NCBI GenBank assembly: GCA_005883655.1
Contig: VBDA01000107.1
Location: 1 to 9,230, forward strand
DNA: 9,230 bases
Source of the DNA: Betaproteobacteria bacterium
GTDB taxonomy: Bacteria; Pseudomonadota; Gammaproteobacteria; Burkholderiales; Casimicrobiaceae
Reading direction: 5' to 3'
Part shown: piece by piece, positions 1 to 9,109 of the stretch
Numbering within the stretch: the stretch's first letter is position 1
Layout: each line of letters starts with the position of its first letter
Program-made: the position numbers and the translations under genes
The notes under the pieces: generated by a model
Databases searched by the model: none
Told to the model about the DNA's origin: nothing
Seen by the model: only the letters and a program-made list of their open reading frames with translations

Positions 1-222
1 GGCGCCGGCGATCTGCACGACGATCGGCTCGACCTCGCCGTCGTGATTCATGCGCCGCTGCGACTTGCCCGTATCCCGCAGCTTCGGATTCGACGCGACC
101 ATCTCCGAAATGGCGAGGCCTGCGCCAAGGCGTTTGCACAACTGCCGGAACGGGCGGTCGGTCACACCCGCCATAGGGGCGACGACAAGATTGCTCTGAA
201 TGTGATACGAGCCGATGTGCAC
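1..222 (-). CDS. dusB: tRNA-dihydrouridine synthase B, N-terminal part (cut by window edge)
   Basis: Only the first 74 codons are present; the gene runs off the left edge of the window. DusB uses FMN and NADPH to reduce specific uridines in the D-loop of tRNA to dihydrouridine, in the cytoplasm. The visible part begins VHIGSYHIQSNLVVAPMAGV and continues with TDRPFRQLCKRLGAG, ISEMVASNP and, at the edge, VQIAGA. This matches the start of the Dus TIM barrel; the APMAG(V/I)TD segment belongs to the FMN-binding N-terminus, and the opening lines up with E. coli DusB from its first residue. The start is GTG at 222. The frame has a stop at 262-264 and I found no other start codon between. No clear Shine-Dalgarno is seen. 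It lies 102 bases downstream of ubiH on the same strand and appears to have its own promoter. In many proteobacteria fis follows dusB, but that region lies outside the window. Confidence 0.93.
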   Translation of the reverse strand, partial: MHIGSYHIQSNLVVAPMAGVTDRPFRQLCKRLGAGLAISEMVASNPKLRDTGKSQRRMNHDGEVEPIVVQIAGA

Positions 223-260
223 TGCTTGAACTCTGCGGAAACTGCGACGGAAGGGAGCGG

Positions 261-290
261 ATTATACCGAGTTTGCGGCGCGATAGTCAG
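261..290 (-). promoter_or_regulatory. Probable sigma70 promoter of dusB
   Basis: On the minus strand, a perfect TATAAT occupies 266 to 261 and is preceded by CTGACT at 290-285 (4 of 6 matches to TTGACA) with an 18-base spacer. Transcription would start near 254, giving a leader of roughly 30 nt before the GTG at 222. The bases just after the -10 (CCGCTCCC) are GC-rich. An AT-rich stretch at about 311-326 overlaps the end of ubiH. The pattern is visible directly; activity and regulation are inferred. Confidence 0.6.
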
Positions 291-324
291 CGCGTTCGTC
301 GGCTCGATCTTTCAAATTAAATTT

Positions 325-1497
325 TCAATGTAGGCCATACAACATAGCGCGCGTGAACACTCGTTTGACCGGCGGCAACACATCGAGAAGAGTAAGCGCC
401 AACCCGCGCGGCCAGCGCAGCAATGAAACGTCCGCTCCAAAAATCCCGAGCAGACCGTGCGTGAATGCGATGCCGGACCAACGGTCAGCTGCGCGGCGCC
501 GAGAATACGCCGCTAGAAATTGCGGCGCACCAAAATGATCGCGGTCGGTAACGATCGAGCTCGCAAGCAACTCTTGCGCCAGTTCGTACGCGTCGCGAAC
601 GCCGAGATTGAAGCCTTGTCCGGCGACAGGATGCAGCGCTTGCGCTGCGTTCCCGAGAAGAACGGTGCGCTCGCCGGCGATGCGGGTCGCGAATTCAAGC
701 GCCAGCGGGAAGGTGCGCCGATCGGTAACACGAATCCATGGTCCGGCGCAGGGTCCGAAACGCTTGGCGAGGGCGGCCAAGAACGCTTGTTCCGGAAGCG
801 CGACCAGCGCGCTCGCATTTTCCGGTGTTGTCGTCCAAACCAAGCCGTAATGATCCTCTTCGGGCAGGAGCGCCATCGGACCTTCGTCGGTAAAGCGCTC
901 GAACGCGAGTCCACCGTGCGGCTCGATGGACCAGATCCTCGCCACCAGCGCGGCTTGTCCGTAGTCGTGCCTGCGTCGCCCGATGTAGCCCACGACATCG
1001 CCACGACCATCGGCAACCGCGGCCAGACGTGCGCTCCATTCGACTGCGGCGCCATTGCGCTCACCGACGACATGGGCGGACTCCGCCGTCGCGCTCACGC
1101 GCGTCACACCGACGCCATGCTCGACCGAAATCCCCGCACGCCCAAGCGCTGAGTCCAGCGCACGCTGCAGTGCGCGATAGCTGACGACATAGCCGAGCGC
1201 ATCGACGCCATGATCGCGAGCGTGAAGACGGGCGCGCCCAAACCCGCCGCGCTGCGAAATGTCAATGGCCGTGATGGGCGTTACGGCACCCGCCGTCGCC
1301 GTAACGCCGCTCCAGACACCGAGCCGCTCGAAGACGAGCCTGGTCCCGTGAGATAACGCAAGCGAGCGGTCGCTTCGTGCAATGATGCCGGCAGGACGGG
1401 CATCCAGCGCGACGACGTCGAGATCGCTGTCGAAAAGCGCCAGCGCGAGCGTTGCGCCGACAGGGCCCGCGCCGACGATGACCAGATCGTGCAACAT
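325..1497 (-). CDS. ubiH: UbiH/UbiF/COQ6-family FAD-dependent monooxygenase, ubiquinone biosynthesis
   Basis: This is a 390-residue flavoprotein hydroxylase of the family that adds ring hydroxyl groups to the ubiquinone precursor; UbiH itself acts as 2-octaprenyl-6-methoxyphenol hydroxylase. Visible motifs are the N-terminal Rossmann dinucleotide site VIVGAGPVGATLA (residues 7-19, GxGxxG), the middle ADGRGD segment (about 162-167, the DG motif), and the C-terminal flavin site LLGNAAQALHPVAGQGFNLG (280-299). GNAA in place of GDAA is typical of UbiH. The length fits the family (about 390-400). The start ATG at 1497 places the Rossmann motif immediately after it, as expected; no clear Shine-Dalgarno precedes it. 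It lies 33 bases after pepP on the same strand, the same pepP-ubiH order as in E. coli, so the two are probably co-transcribed. Assignment to UbiH rather than the paralogues UbiI, UbiF, UbiL or UbiM rests on context and the GNAA motif and is less certain than the family. Confidence 0.87.
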   Translation of the reverse strand: MLHDLVIVGAGPVGATLALALFDSDLDVVALDARPAGIIARSDRSLALSHGTRLVFERLGVWSGVTATAGAVTPITAIDISQRGGFGRARLHARDHGVDALGYVVSYRALQRALDSALGRAGISVEHGVGVTRVSATAESAHVVGERNGAAVEWSARLAAVADGRGDVVGYIGRRRHDYGQAALVARIWSIEPHGGLAFERFTDEGPMALLPEEDHYGLVWTTTPENASALVALPEQAFLAALAKRFGPCAGPWIRVTDRRTFPLALEFATRIAGERTVLLGNAAQALHPVAGQGFNLGVRDAYELAQELLASSIVTDRDHFGAPQFLAAYSRRRAADRWSGIAFTHGLLGIFGADVSLLRWPRGLALTLLDVLPPVKRVFTRAMLYGLH

Positions 1498-1530
1498 GGG
1501 ATGGGTCGACGTGTCGGAAGCAACCGCCGG

Positions 1531-2856
1531 TCAGCGCGCGCAAGCGGCTTCGATGTCGGCTACGGTCTTCGGGGTCGAGCCGGTCAGATTTTCGTTTCCG
1601 GCAGCAGTCACCAGAACATCGTCCTCGATCCGCACGCCGATGTCCCAGAATTCCTCGGGCACCTTGTCGGCCGGACGGATATAACACCCGGGCTCGACCG
1701 TGAGAACCATGCCGGGCTCGAGCGGGCGCGATTCTCCGTCGATCCGGTACAAGCCGACATCGTGCACGTCGAGCCCGAGCCAATGCCCGGCGCGATGCAT
1801 ATAGAACTGCTTGTATGCGCCGGACTCGAGCACGCCCTCGAGGGTTCCCTCGCATAGCTTGAGGTCGATCAGGCCCTGCGCGAGCACGCGCTCGGCTACC
1901 TCGTGATAGTCGTGAAACATCCGGCCCGGCTGGACGGCGTCGATGCACGCGAGCTGTGCCGCGAGCACCAGCTCATAAATCGCTTTTTGCTCGCCGCTGA
2001 ATTTTCCGCCTACCGGAAACGTGCGCGTGATGTCCGACGCGTAGCCGTCGACCTCGCAGCCGGCGTCGATCAGGAGCAGGTCGCTCGCCTGCGCCTGGCG
2101 ATTGTTGTCGCGATAGTGCAAGACGCACGCGTTGGGTCCTGACGCGACGATCGAGGGATACGCGACCGCCTGCGCGCCGGAGCGCAAAAATTCGTGCATC
2201 AGCTCGGCCTCGACCTGATATTCGTACCAGCCCGGTCGCGTCTCGCGCATCGCGCGGCGGTGCGCGCTGCTTGAAATGAGCGCCGCGCGACGGAGGAGCT
2301 CGAGCTCGCGTTTATCCTTGAAGAGCCGCATTGCCGCGAGCGGAGCACGGACGTCGATCACCGTCTCTGGCGCCGCGATACCCGTGCGCACGCGGCTACG
2401 AACTTCGTTCAGCGTCGCCGCGGTCGCGTTATCCCACGCGGGATAGAGTCCGAGCGGGGTGTAAATCGCACGCTGGTCACAGGTCCAGTCGGCGAGCTTG
2501 GCGCTAAGTTGGGTTATCGGATACGTCTCGTCAAACCCGAAGATTTCGCGCGTGGCGTCCGGACCATAGCGAAAGCCGTCCCAGATTTCGCGTTCCGGGT
2601 TCTTGTCCCGGCAAAAAAGGATCTGCTTCGAGTCGCTTTCCGCCGCACCGGCGATAAGAACGACAACCGCTTCGGGCTCCGGAAAACCGCACAGGTAGTA
2701 AAAATGACTGTCCGGCCGATACGGATAATGGGTATCGGCGTTGCGTATCGCCTCCGGCGCGGTCGGAACGGAGGCGATACCGCCTCCGGTCTGCTTTCGC
2801 ATCTCGGCGATGAGCCGTGAACGCCGGTTTCGGTGATGCTGATGATTGTAGTTCAT
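1531..2856 (-). CDS. pepP: Xaa-Pro aminopeptidase (aminopeptidase P)
   Basis: A 441-residue cytoplasmic di-manganese peptidase that removes an N-terminal residue preceding proline; E. coli PepP is the same length. The N-terminal domain shows the family features ADTHYPYRPDSHFYYLCGF and EPEAVVVL. The C-terminal pita-bread domain carries all five expected metal ligands: Asp264 and Asp275 in LLIDAGCEVDGYASDITRTF, His358 in MHRAGHWLGLDVHDVG, Glu388 in LTVEPG, and Glu411 in GVRIEDD. The frame is open upstream to another ATG at 2967. I chose the ATG at 2856 because it matches the E. coli N-terminus and because a perfect -10 box at 2908-2903 would make 2967 lie upstream of the transcription start. 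The Shine-Dalgarno is weak. It is the first gene of the minus-strand cluster with ubiH and is divergent from the folate cyclo-ligase gene. Confidence 0.95.
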   Translation of the reverse strand: MNYNHQHHRNRRSRLIAEMRKQTGGGIASVPTAPEAIRNADTHYPYRPDSHFYYLCGFPEPEAVVVLIAGAAESDSKQILFCRDKNPEREIWDGFRYGPDATREIFGFDETYPITQLSAKLADWTCDQRAIYTPLGLYPAWDNATAATLNEVRSRVRTGIAAPETVIDVRAPLAAMRLFKDKRELELLRRAALISSSAHRRAMRETRPGWYEYQVEAELMHEFLRSGAQAVAYPSIVASGPNACVLHYRDNNRQAQASDLLLIDAGCEVDGYASDITRTFPVGGKFSGEQKAIYELVLAAQLACIDAVQPGRMFHDYHEVAERVLAQGLIDLKLCEGTLEGVLESGAYKQFYMHRAGHWLGLDVHDVGLYRIDGESRPLEPGMVLTVEPGCYIRPADKVPEEFWDIGVRIEDDVLVTAAGNENLTGSTPKTVADIEAACAR

Positions 2857-2902
2857 GCCGTTTTCGAAAGAAGTGCAACGGGACCCTGGAATAGCAGGCG
2901 TG

Positions 2903-2908
2903 ATTATA
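2903..2908 (-). promoter_or_regulatory. -10 box of the probable pepP-ubiH promoter
   Basis: The minus strand reads a perfect TATAAT at 2908-2903. No convincing -35 hexamer sits 16-18 bases upstream (the region is GC-rich), so an activator or a weak -35 is possible. The predicted transcription start near 2896 gives a leader of about 40 nt to the pepP ATG at 2856. The 95-base divergent gap (2857-2951) holds no recognisable plus-strand promoter. Confidence 0.5.
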
Positions 2909-2951
2909 GGCGTTCCGTTCGCGGCGCGGGCTTTGCGGTAACATCCATTGC

Positions 2952-3584
2952 GTGTCCGCATCTTCAACCGAGCCTCGATCGACCCCGGACGCAGCGAGCG
3001 GCAAGCTGCTCGACGAGAAGCGTGGATTGCGTGCGCGGATTCTGCGCGAGCGCGACGCCATCCCGGCCGAGGATCGGGCTACGGCCAGCGCGTCGATCGC
3101 GGCTTCGCTGCTCGCGCGTGAGGACTTCGTGTCATCGAAGACCGTGCTGCTCACGCTTCCGTTCGGAAGCGAATGGGATACGCGGGCGCTGCTTCATGCG
3201 GCGCTGGCCCGAGCCAAAACGGTCGCGCTTTCGAGAGTGAACCTCGCGACGGGGATGCTGGACGTCTGCGCGATCATCCGCCTCGAGCACGATGCCGCGC
3301 CCGGCTATCGCGGCATTCCGGAACCCTGTGCGCACTGCGAGCTACTCGATGTCGCAGCCATCGACTGGGTGCTCGTTCCCGGGGTGGCGTTCGATCGCGA
3401 TGGGCACCGAATCGGCTACGGGGGAGGCTATTACGACAGGCTGCTGCCACTGCTGCGCGCCGACGCCTACCGCGTCGCTGGCGCTTTCGAGCTGCAGCTG
3501 GTGGATCATGTTCCAGCGGCACCCCACGATGTCGCCGTCGACGCAGTCGTCACCGAAGCACGCTCCATTTCAATCGCGCGCTAG
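2952..3584 (+). CDS. fau: 5-formyltetrahydrofolate cyclo-ligase (MTHFS)
   Basis: A 210-residue cytoplasmic enzyme that converts 5-formyl-THF to 5,10-methenyl-THF using ATP, returning a stored folate to the one-carbon pool. The family signature is clear: VPGVAFDRDGHRIGYGG at about 142-158, followed by GYYDRLL. The N-terminal basic helix DEKRGLRARI (21-30) matches the segment that contacts ATP phosphates. LPFGSEWDTR (69-78) and GYRGIPEP (118-125) are further family-like segments. The start is GTG at 2952, which gives about 20 extra residues relative to E. coli YgfA (182 aa); there is no good Shine-Dalgarno. The next plausible in-frame start, TTG at 3027, would remove the conserved basic residues, so GTG is preferred with moderate confidence. 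It is divergent from pepP and 258 bases ahead of aceE. Confidence 0.93.
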   Translation: MSASSTEPRSTPDAASGKLLDEKRGLRARILRERDAIPAEDRATASASIAASLLAREDFVSSKTVLLTLPFGSEWDTRALLHAALARAKTVALSRVNLATGMLDVCAIIRLEHDAAPGYRGIPEPCAHCELLDVAAIDWVLVPGVAFDRDGHRIGYGGGYYDRLLPLLRADAYRVAGAFELQLVDHVPAAPHDVAVDAVVTEARSISIAR

Positions 3585-3684
3585 TCGAATTCGGTGCGGC
3601 GACGCCAGGGACGCCTTGGCCCGGGTTGACCTTTGGCGGTCAGCGGCTCGCTTCATGAGAAACCCATCTTTTCCGAGGGCGTCG

Positions 3685-3713
3685 TGGAAACGATATCCGT
3701 GGAATGTTATGAT
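3685..3713 (+). promoter_or_regulatory. Probable promoter of the pyruvate dehydrogenase operon
   Basis: Within the 258-base gap between fau and aceE (3585-3842), TGGAAA at 3685-3690 (4 of 6 matches to TTGACA) lies 17 bases before TATGAT at 3708-3713. A TG at 3705-3706 placed one base before the hexamer makes it an extended -10. Transcription would begin near 3720, leaving a leader of about 120 nt to the aceE ATG. A short inverted pair, TTTCC (about 3670-3674) and GGAAA (3686-3690), overlaps the -35 and could be an operator half-site pair, but this is weak. The rest of the gap holds no gene I can recognise and no rho-independent terminator. Confidence 0.55.
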
Positions 3714-3830
3714 AAAACTTCCCCTGAAACGCGAGCACAAACCCAAATTGCGGCCTGCATCGCAACGATGCGGCGTCGGTATCCGACGCTAACTCAAGGT
3801 CCGATCGACGCGCATCGCGGACATCACTGT

Positions 3831-3837
3831 GAGGAAG
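3831..3837 (+). promoter_or_regulatory. Ribosome binding site of aceE
   Basis: GAGGAAG lies five bases before the ATG at 3843. It decides the start: the frame stays open 70 codons further upstream to 3633, but those upstream codons look nothing like AceE and include the promoter region. Confidence 0.8.
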
Positions 3838-3842
3838 ATTCC

Positions 3843-6497
<2,655 letters not shown>

Positions 6498-6550
6498 GCC
6501 TCGCCGATCGCGCGTCGCTCGAGAGATCCACGAACGTGGCACTACCGTCC

Positions 6551-6555
6551 AGGGA
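6551..6555 (+). promoter_or_regulatory. Ribosome binding site of aceF
   Basis: AGGGA lies five bases before the ATG at 6561. The 63-base aceE-aceF spacer also contains the short inverted repeat CCACG-AA-CGTGG at 6528-6539, too small to act as a terminator. Confidence 0.7.
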
Positions 6556-6560
6556 ACATC

Positions 6561-8282
6561 ATGGCCCAGACAGTTGAAGTCAAGGTCCCCGACATCGGCG
6601 ACTTCACCGACGTGCCAGTCATCGAGGTGCTGGTCAAGGCGGGCGACACCGTCAAAGCCGAGGATTCGCTGGTCACGCTCGAGTCCGACAAGGCGACGAT
6701 GGATGTGCCCTCGCCATCCGCGGGGATCGTCAAGGACGTCAAGGTCAAGCTCGGCGACAAGGTCAGCGAGGGAAGCGTCATCGTGACGCTCGAAGCCGCG
6801 GCGGGAAACGGCGCCAAGACTGCCTCGCCAGCGCAGGCCGCCGCGCCCGCCGCCACCGTTGCCTCCGCACCTGCCACCAGGTCTGCCACCGCGTCGGCTG
6901 CCGCAACTTCTCCCGTGCCGTCCGCCCCTGCGCAGCGGAAGACCGAAGCGCCAACCACGCCTGCCGCAGCAGCACAAAGTATCGAGGTCAAGGTCCCCGA
7001 CATCGGCGACTTCAAGGACGTGCCGGTGATCGAAGTCCTGGTCAAAGCGGGCGACACGGTGAAGGCCGAGGATTCGCTGGTCACGCTCGAATCCGAAAAA
7101 GCAACCATGGACGTACCTTCGCCTTCCGCCGGCGTAATCAAGGAAGTGAAGGTCAAGCTTGGCGACAAGGTCAGCGAAGGAAACGTGATCGTGGTGCTCG
7201 AAGCGTCAGCCGCGCGAGCCTCTGCCGCGCCGGCGCAGGCTGCGGCCGCCACCGCCACACCCGCGCCCGCACCACCGCAATCACCTTCAAGCTCTGTCTC
7301 ACCGGACAGAAAAGCGCCGAGTGCGTCCTCCGACGCGGCTCCTCAGGTCGACAGCGAAACCTTCAGGAAGGCGCACGCCTCGCCATCGGTGCGCGCGTTC
7401 GCACGCGAGCTCGGCGTGGATCTTTCCCGCGTAAAGGGCAGCGGACCCAAGAATCGCGTTCTGCGGGAAGACGTTCAGAAATACGTCAAGGACGCGATGA
7501 CCGCAGCCGCTTCCAGCTCTGCGGCGACATCGTCGGCTGGCGGCGCGGCGCTGGGTCTGTTGCCGTGGCCGCAAGTCGACTTCGCGAAGTTCGGCCCGGT
7601 CGAGGCGAAGCCGCTGTCGCGGATCAAGAAGATCTCCGGTGCGAATCTGCACCGCAATTGGGTCATGATTCCGCACGTCACCAATCACGACGATGCCGAC
7701 ATCACCGATCTCGAAGCGCTTCGCGTCACGCTCAACAAGGAAAACGAAAAAACCGGCATCAAAGTGACCATGCTCGCGTTCCTGATCAAGGTCTGCGTGT
7801 CGGCGCTGAAGAAATTTCCCGAATTCAATGCATCGCTCGACGGCGACAACCTCATTTACAAGCAGTACTACCACATCGGCTTCGCCGCCGACACACCCAA
7901 CGGACTCATGGTGCCGGTAGTCAAGAACGCCGATCAGAAGGGCGTGCTGGCGATCGCCAAGGAGATGGGAGAGCTCTCGGCCAAGGCTCGCGAAGGCAAG
8001 CTCGGCCCCGTCGACATGCAGGGCGGATGCTTTTCGATCTCGAGCCTGGGCGGCATCGGCGGGACGTATTTCACGCCCATCATCAACGCTCCCGAGGTCG
8101 CCATCCTCGGCGTTTGCCGCTCGAGCATGCGTCCGGTGTGGGACGGCAAGCAATTCGCACCGCGGCTGATTCTTCCGCTGTCCTTATCGTGGGACCACCG
8201 GGTGATCGACGGTGCGGCCGCGGCGCGCTTCAACAGCTACCTGATTGCACTGCTCGGCGACATGCGGAGAACACTGCTTTGA
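6561..8282 (+). CDS. aceF: Dihydrolipoamide acetyltransferase (PDH E2) with two lipoyl domains
   Basis: A 573-residue core subunit that moves acetyl groups from lipoyl-lysine to CoA and scaffolds the complex. Domains in order: lipoyl domain 1 (about 4-78, lipoyl Lys44 in ESDKATMD); an Ala/Pro-rich flexible linker (79-139); lipoyl domain 2 (about 141-214, Lys180 in ESEKATMD); a second Ala/Pro/Ser linker (215-270); the peripheral subunit-binding domain (about 274-310, SPSVRAFARELGVDLSRVKG then RVLREDV); a short linker; and the catalytic domain (about 345-573). The acyltransferase motif DHRVIDGA (545-552) has His546 and Asp550, and SISSLGGIGGTYFTPIIN (492-509) is the usual core segment. E. coli AceF has three lipoyl domains; two are common elsewhere. 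The stop codon TGA overlaps the next gene's ATG by one base. Confidence 0.98.
   Translation: MAQTVEVKVPDIGDFTDVPVIEVLVKAGDTVKAEDSLVTLESDKATMDVPSPSAGIVKDVKVKLGDKVSEGSVIVTLEAAAGNGAKTASPAQAAAPAATVASAPATRSATASAAATSPVPSAPAQRKTEAPTTPAAAAQSIEVKVPDIGDFKDVPVIEVLVKAGDTVKAEDSLVTLESEKATMDVPSPSAGVIKEVKVKLGDKVSEGNVIVVLEASAARASAAPAQAAAATATPAPAPPQSPSSSVSPDRKAPSASSDAAPQVDSETFRKAHASPSVRAFARELGVDLSRVKGSGPKNRVLREDVQKYVKDAMTAAASSSAATSSAGGAALGLLPWPQVDFAKFGPVEAKPLSRIKKISGANLHRNWVMIPHVTNHDDADITDLEALRVTLNKENEKTGIKVTMLAFLIKVCVSALKKFPEFNASLDGDNLIYKQYYHIGFAADTPNGLMVPVVKNADQKGVLAIAKEMGELSAKAREGKLGPVDMQGGCFSISSLGGIGGTYFTPIINAPEVAILGVCRSSMRPVWDGKQFAPRLILPLSLSWDHRVIDGAAAARFNSYLIALLGDMRRTLL
6573..6794 (+). repeat. Lipoyl-domain DNA repeat, copy 1 (aceF)
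   Basis: This encodes the first AceF lipoyl domain. By my hand count it differs from copy 2 at about 35 of 222 bases (roughly 84% identical) and at 8 of 74 residues. The block 6579-6606 (28 bases) is exactly shared with copies 2 and 3. Confidence 0.9.
6981..7202 (+). repeat. Lipoyl-domain DNA repeat, copy 2 (aceF)
   Basis: This encodes the second AceF lipoyl domain, 408 bases downstream of copy 1 and in the same frame. The block 6987-7027 (41 bases) is identical to 9128-9168 in the next lipoyl gene. It is closer to copy 3 than to copy 1 in the part that can be compared. Confidence 0.9.
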
Positions 8283-9076
8283 TGCGGGTTGCGCTGTTTC
8301 TGCTCGTCGCGGCTTCGGCGATCTGCCACGCGGCCGAGGAAGTGATCACCCTTCCGACACGCGACGGCGTGAAGCTTTCCTACCTCCTGCTGCAGGACAA
8401 ATCGGCCCCGCCCAAAGCGGTCGCGATAGCCTTTGTCGGCGGGCCGGGTGCGATCGGCCTCGCCAAGCGCAGCGAGAGCGGACCCGTGAAATTCGGCCCC
8501 GGTGCCAACTTTCTGGTGCGAATACGCGACGAGCTGGTCGACGCGGATATCGCCGAGGCGATCGTCGACGCGCCTTCCGACAAGTTGCCGCAGGGCATGG
8601 ACGACGCCTTTCGGCTGGGTCCCGAGCACCTGGCGGACATCCGCGCGCTGATCGTCGATCTCAAGCGACGATATCCGGATGCCAAAATCTACCTGGTGGG
8701 CACCAGCCGGGGGACGATCTCGGCCGCGGCGCTTGCCGCCAAGCTGGGCGACTCGGTTCAAGGCGTCGCGCTGAGTTCGTCGGTGACCAACAGCAACAAG
8801 GTAGGCGAGGGGCTGTCGCGCTTCGATTTCAAGACGATCAGGATACCGCTCTTGTTCATTCATCATCGCGACGATGCTTGTTCCATCAGCCCGTATCACA
8901 ACGTCGAGCGAATCTCGAATAAGGAGTCGCTGATCAGCGTCAGCGGAGGCGATCCGCCGCAATCGGGGCCGTGCGAGCCCATGAGCCCTCATGGTTACTT
9001 CGGGCGCGACGCGCCGGTCGTCAAGGCGCTGAAGAACTGGATGCTCGGCCGGGAATTTGCCCGCGACATCAGCTAA
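8282..9076 (+). CDS. Predicted exported alpha/beta hydrolase within the PDH operon, function unknown
   Basis: A 264-residue protein. Residues 1-18 look like a Sec signal peptide: MRV, a hydrophobic stretch ALFLLVAASAI, then CHA-A, with a likely signal peptidase I cut near residues 17-18. The mature part has alpha/beta hydrolase features: a GGPG segment (53-56) fitting an oxyanion loop, the nucleophile elbow GTSRG (140-144, Ser142), an acid in HHRDD (Asp197 or Asp198), and His237 in SPHGYFG. The only cysteines in the mature protein, Cys200 and Cys231, each lie close to the acid and the histidine and could form a disulfide. The ATG at 8282 shares its A with the aceF stop, suggesting translational coupling, and the next gene starts 33 bases after its stop. 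No substrate can be named: an esterase, peptidase or thioesterase is possible. It is not a known PDH subunit. The fold call is firm and the export call fairly firm. Confidence 0.85.
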   Translation: MRVALFLLVAASAICHAAEEVITLPTRDGVKLSYLLLQDKSAPPKAVAIAFVGGPGAIGLAKRSESGPVKFGPGANFLVRIRDELVDADIAEAIVDAPSDKLPQGMDDAFRLGPEHLADIRALIVDLKRRYPDAKIYLVGTSRGTISAAALAAKLGDSVQGVALSSSVTNSNKVGEGLSRFDFKTIRIPLLFIHHRDDACSISPYHNVERISNKESLISVSGGDPPQSGPCEPMSPHGYFGRDAPVVKALKNWMLGREFARDIS

Positions 9077-9109
9077 AGCGCCTCTTCGAACACTGATCGA
9101 AAGCCACTC

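Noticed and set aside
43..333. 96-codon plus-strand open frame at the left edge
   Set aside because: It is antisense to the clearly recognisable start of dusB and to the dusB promoter; no domain is visible.
3606..3620. Imperfect inverted repeat CCAGGG-ACG-CCTTGG after fau as a terminator
   Set aside because: It has a six-pair stem with a wobble and no following T-tract, so it does not meet the usual pattern of a rho-independent terminator.
3633..3842. A 70-codon N-terminal extension of AceE
   Set aside because: It covers the promoter and leader, and does not resemble E1. The strong GAGGAAG and the expected 884-residue length support the ATG at 3843.
6528..6539. CCACG-AA-CGTGG inverted repeat between aceE and aceF
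   Set aside because: A two-base loop and short arms make a stable hairpin unlikely, and there is no T-tract. It could be chance in a GC-rich spacer.
7299..8153. 284-codon open frame antisense to aceF
   Set aside because: It is the complement of the conserved E2 catalytic and subunit-binding domains, with no independent ribosome site or domain signal.
7565..8281. An upstream extension of the hydrolase reading frame running inside aceF
   Set aside because: The frame is open but overlaps the conserved aceF catalytic region, and its translation is Arg/Gln-rich shadow sequence. The ATG at 8282 gives a clean signal peptide.
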